From: Clostridia bacterium
GTDB taxonomy: Bacteria; Bacillota; Clostridia; Oscillospirales; CAG-272
Length of the DNA: 64,000 nt
NCBI GenBank assembly: GCA_017403155.1
Contig: JAFQOP010000020.1
Span: 1-64,000 of the forward strand
Direction of reading: 5' to 3'
This document shows, in pieces, positions 61,609 through 64,000 of the stretch (position 1 is its first letter; every line of letters starts with the position of its first letter). The notes under the pieces are model-generated. The model saw only the letters and a list, made by a program, of their open reading frames with translations, was not told the DNA's origin and did no database searches. The position numbers were made by a program, and so were the translations under genes.

Positions 61609-62961
61609 TTAGCCGCGCTCGTCGAGCTTCTTATATTCACCCCACTCACGCACACCGATATATGCGGGACGGATTATCTTGCCCGAGTTTTCTATCTCCT
61701 CGAGTCTGTGCGCGCTCCAGCCTGCAATTCTCGCCATTGCGAAAAGCGGCGTGAAAAGCTCGCTCGGGAGTCCGAGCATCTTATATACCATACCCGAATA
61801 AAAGTCGACGTTCGGGCTGACTGCCTTGTAGAGCTTGCGCTTTTTCTCTATTATAGATGGTGCAAGACGGGCGACTGTGGTATAGAGCTTGAATTCCTCT
61901 GCCATGCCGCACTCTACGGAGAGCTGCTCTGCGTATTTCTTCAGAATTTCGGCTCTGGGGTCGGAGAGAGAGTAAACTGCGTGACCCATGCCGTAGATAA
62001 GACCTGCGTTGTCAAAGGCGCGCTTGTCGAGGAGTCTCTCGAGATAATCTACTATCTGTGCTTCATCGTTTACGTCTATCGTTGCCCTCATATCCTCGAA
62101 CATCTTTATTACCTTGATGTTTGCGCCGCCGTGGCGAGGCCCCTTGAGAGAGCCGAGCGCTGCCGCGATTGCCGAGTAGGTATCGGTGCCCGAGCTGGTC
62201 ACCACGTGGGTGGTGAAGGTCGAGTTGTTACCGCCGCCGTGCTCTGCGTGCAGAACGAGGGCAAGGTCAAGCAGCTTTGCCTCGAGCTCGGTGAATTTGC
62301 CGTCCTCACGAAGGGTGTATAGAATGTTCTCGGCGGTGTTATATTCCGCCTTGGGATAGTGGATGAACAGGCTCTCATTCTGGTGATAGTGCTTGTGCGA
62401 CTGATATGCATACACTGCGAGGAGGGGGAACTGCGCTATCAGCTGCAGGCACTGACGCAGAACGTTGGGGATAGAGATATCGTCGGGATTCTGGTCATAG
62501 GCATACATTGCGAGGACACTGCGGGAGAGGACGTTCATCATATCTCTGCCCGGCGCCTTGAATATCATATCACGGACGAAGTAGTGCGGAAGCTTGCGGT
62601 ATTCGGCAAGCTGCTCGGAGAATCTTGCGAGCTGCGCCCTTGTCGGCAGCTCGGAGAAGAGGAGAAGATACACAGTCTCCTCGAAGCCTGCCCTGCCCTC
62701 CTTCAGAAAGCCGTCGGTAAGCTCGTTGATATTTATGCCGCGATAAAAGAGCTCGCCGTCGATAAGATGCTCTGTGCCGTCGGGCTCAACCCTCTTCCAG
62801 TTTATTACGGAAATCTCGGTAAGTCCCGCAACAACGCCGTTACCGTTTATATCGCGCAGACCGCGCTTTACGTCATGCTGTATATACATTTCGGGAGCTA
62901 TGTTATTGTTTTTTTCGCTTATTGCGGCAAGCTCCTCAATATATTTCGTTACTTCTGTCAT
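61609..62961 (-). CDS. Citrate synthase
   Basis: 450 residues. Condenses acetyl-CoA and oxaloacetate. The active-site His residues are in LHAEHGGGNNSTFTTHVVTS (first) and GMGHAVYSLSDPRAEIL (second), with Asp in VSPNVDFYSGMVYKMLG. GSLKGPRHGGANIKV is the CoA segment. N-terminal extension of about 60 residues (ENNNIAPEMYIQHDVKRG...) as in Clostridial type. It heads a two-gene unit; the rest of the TCA cycle is not in the window, so it may serve glutamate synthesis. Confidence 0.93.
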   Translation of the reverse strand: MTEVTKYIEELAAISEKNNNIAPEMYIQHDVKRGLRDINGNGVVAGLTEISVINWKRVEPDGTEHLIDGELFYRGININELTDGFLKEGRAGFEETVYLLLFSELPTRAQLARFSEQLAEYRKLPHYFVRDMIFKAPGRDMMNVLSRSVLAMYAYDQNPDDISIPNVLRQCLQLIAQFPLLAVYAYQSHKHYHQNESLFIHYPKAEYNTAENILYTLREDGKFTELEAKLLDLALVLHAEHGGGNNSTFTTHVVTSSGTDTYSAIAAALGSLKGPRHGGANIKVIKMFEDMRATIDVNDEAQIVDYLERLLDKRAFDNAGLIYGMGHAVYSLSDPRAEILKKYAEQLSVECGMAEEFKLYTTVARLAPSIIEKKRKLYKAVSPNVDFYSGMVYKMLGLPSELFTPLFAMARIAGWSAHRLEEIENSGKIIRPAYIGVREWGEYKKLDERG

Positions 62962-62996
62962 AGAAAAATCACCTTGCTTCTATAATATATTTATAG

Positions 62997-63025
62997 ATGA
63001 TAGCATAAAAATGTGACTTTGTCAA
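62997..63025 (-). promoter_or_regulatory. Promoter of the citrate synthase gene
   Basis: Minus strand: TTGACA (63020-63025), 17-bp spacer, TATCAT (62997-63002). Confidence 0.7.
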
Positions 63026-63035
63026 CACAAAGGGC

Positions 63036-63064
63036 TTGACAATATATATTTTTTATGCTACAAT
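63036..63064 (+). promoter_or_regulatory. Promoter of the CNNM-type gene, with a 220-nt leader
   Basis: TTGACA (63036-63041), 17-bp spacer, TACAAT (63059-63064). Transcription starting near 63071 gives about 223 nt before the main start codon, with no recognised riboswitch. Confidence 0.7.
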
Positions 63065-63112
63065 ACATAGCATATAACGCAAAAATATCTTTATTCTGTT
63101 TTGGAGGAAGGA

Positions 63113-63190
63113 ATGGACGACGGCGCGGGGGCGGATAACTCTCATAATTTCACCGTAAAATATTCTATATGTGACTTAACTGCAGCGTGA
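63113..63190 (+). CDS. 25-codon leader ORF in the CNNM mRNA
   Basis: ATG 63113 preceded by the strong site TTGGAGGAAGGA. The peptide starts MDDGAGADNSHNFTVK and ends CDLTAA. It has a better ribosome site than the downstream transporter gene. Asp-rich and Pro-free, so it is not a copy of known Mg-sensing leaders such as mgtL or corL, but it may act in the same manner. The function is inferred. Confidence 0.45.
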   Translation: MDDGAGADNSHNFTVKYSICDLTAA

Positions 63191-63293
63191 TTTCGTGGGC
63201 GGTTAGGTCTTTTTTGCTTTCCTTCAAACAAGAGCATTCTGTAAAGCGCTATAAAAAACTATTATTACTGAAAGGATTTTTGGACTAAAAATC

Positions 63294-64000
63294 ATGGACC
63301 CGTTCCAAATTTTGCAGCTTGTAATCATCGTAATATGTATTATACTCTCTGCATATTTTTCTGCTACGGAAACTGCCTTTTCCACCTATAACCGCATAAG
63401 GATGAAGAACTACGCGGAGAAGGGCAACAAGAAGGCTGCGAAGGTTATAAAGCTGTCGGAGGATTATGACAACCTCATATCGACAATACTCGTCGGTAAC
63501 AACATCGTTAACATACTCGCTACCTCTCTTGCCACGGTGCTCTTTATCTCGCTCAACGACGAGCTCGGCTCAACGATATCAACCATCGTTATGACGGCTG
63601 CGGTGCTGATCTTCGGAGAGATATCGCCCAAGACTATGGCAAAAAGGTCTCCCGAGGCATTCGTGCTCTTCTCTGCCCCGATTATCGGATTTCTGAAGAT
63701 TATTCTCACTCCCATCACCCTAATATTCAAGGGCTGGCAGCTTCTTCTCTCGAAGATATTCAAGACGAAGGATGACGAGGGCATGACCGAGGAGGAGCTT
63801 ATCTCCATAATTGAGGAGGCTGAGGAGGACGGAGACCTCAACAAGGACGAGGGCTCGCTCATTAAGAGCGCAATCGAGTTCAACGACCTTGAGGTCAGCG
63901 ATATCTTCACACCCAGAATAGATATAACCGCAATTCCCGTATCGGCAACGAAGGAGGAGCTGTCTGACCTGTTCTCCGAGTCGGGCTACTCGCGTCTGCC
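63294..64000 (+). CDS. CNNM/CorC-family (hemolysin-like) transporter, 3' end outside window
   Basis: The first 235 codons are visible. The DUF21/CNNM membrane domain runs over residues 1-190 with AYFSATETAFSTYNRIRM, then LIFGEISPKTMAKR. Helical linker EGMTEEELISIIEEAEEDGD and the start of the CBS pair (VSDIFTPRIDITAIPVSATK) follow. Such proteins move or sense Mg2+ (and Na+). AAAGGA is 18 nt before the ATG, a long distance. The C-terminal CorC domain lies outside the window. Confidence 0.87.
   Translation, partial: MDPFQILQLVIIVICIILSAYFSATETAFSTYNRIRMKNYAEKGNKKAAKVIKLSEDYDNLISTILVGNNIVNILATSLATVLFISLNDELGSTISTIVMTAAVLIFGEISPKTMAKRSPEAFVLFSAPIIGFLKIILTPITLIFKGWQLLLSKIFKTKDDEGMTEEELISIIEEAEEDGDLNKDEGSLIKSAIEFNDLEVSDIFTPRIDITAIPVSATKEELSDLFSESGYSRL

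Noticed and set aside
63071..63293. M-box magnesium riboswitch before the CNNM gene
   Set aside because: A short GTTAGGT occurs, but the following conserved elements and stems of the M-box are absent.

Overview
The window looks like chromosome of an uncultured, low-to-mid G+C Gram-positive bacterium of the class Clostridia, most likely from an animal gut. The reasons are a Gram-positive PolC, a NifS-NifU-MnmA operon, a split transketolase, an MEP isoprenoid pathway interleaved with polC, large secreted proteins with LRR_5, GLUG and Cys-rich repeats, and a DUF5696/YIP1/ABC sugar locus. Genus cannot be fixed by eye. Housekeeping blocks alternate with accessory islands. No rRNA, tRNA, CRISPR array, intact prophage or insertion sequence was seen.

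Layout. 1-1078: remnant-rich edge (end of a MocR-type regulator, an FtsX-permease-like tail, a His/Cys-rich tail, two terminators). 1079-5020 (minus): an XRE regulator and an unrecognised two-gene operon with a cluster of operator-like half-sites. 5334-6596: LRR_5 protein. 6813-6928: a consensus promoter drives a short structured RNA ending in a U-run, converging on a small basic protein gene that lacks a good start codon. 7414-15570 (plus): probable five-gene unit of a 1413-residue cell-surface protein with 27 CxxC/His repeats, a GH29 alpha-L-fucosidase, a methyltransferase, an RNA ligase and an HD-domain/polynucleotide kinase fusion; the last two form an RNA-repair pair. 15606-24103: TPM-like membrane protein, HAD hydrolase, small LRR-like protein, FAD enzyme (COG2509), an mglBAC-like sugar transporter and an MscS channel. 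24291-24672: 107-bp tandem repeats. 24670-37970 (minus): 13-kb, seven-gene carbohydrate import operon (large binding protein, two permease pairs, NHL-YIP1 protein, DUF5696 protein) without an ATPase gene.

38432-41106 (minus): nifS-nifU-mnmA for Fe-S assembly and tRNA 2-thiolation. 41366-43228: M3-family peptidase lipoprotein. 43268-45770: XRE regulator with membrane helices, translationally coupled to an ABC exporter. 45875-47377: YfcE-type phosphoesterase, then three translationally coupled small unknown genes. 47433-58166 (minus): pyrH-frr-uppS-cdsA-dxr-rseP-ispG-polC, with an internal hairpin between cdsA and dxr. 58296-60094: split transketolase. 60262-62961: membrane protein, SLOG-type protein, citrate synthase. 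63294-end: CNNM/CorC-type transporter, cut by the window edge, behind a long leader with a 25-codon ORF.

Best candidates for undescribed biology are the small structured RNA facing an odd basic protein gene, the surface-protein/fucosidase/RNA-repair unit, the two-gene system at 1.9-5.0 kb, and the 107-bp repeat. All functional statements rest on motif recognition by eye; no database search was run.
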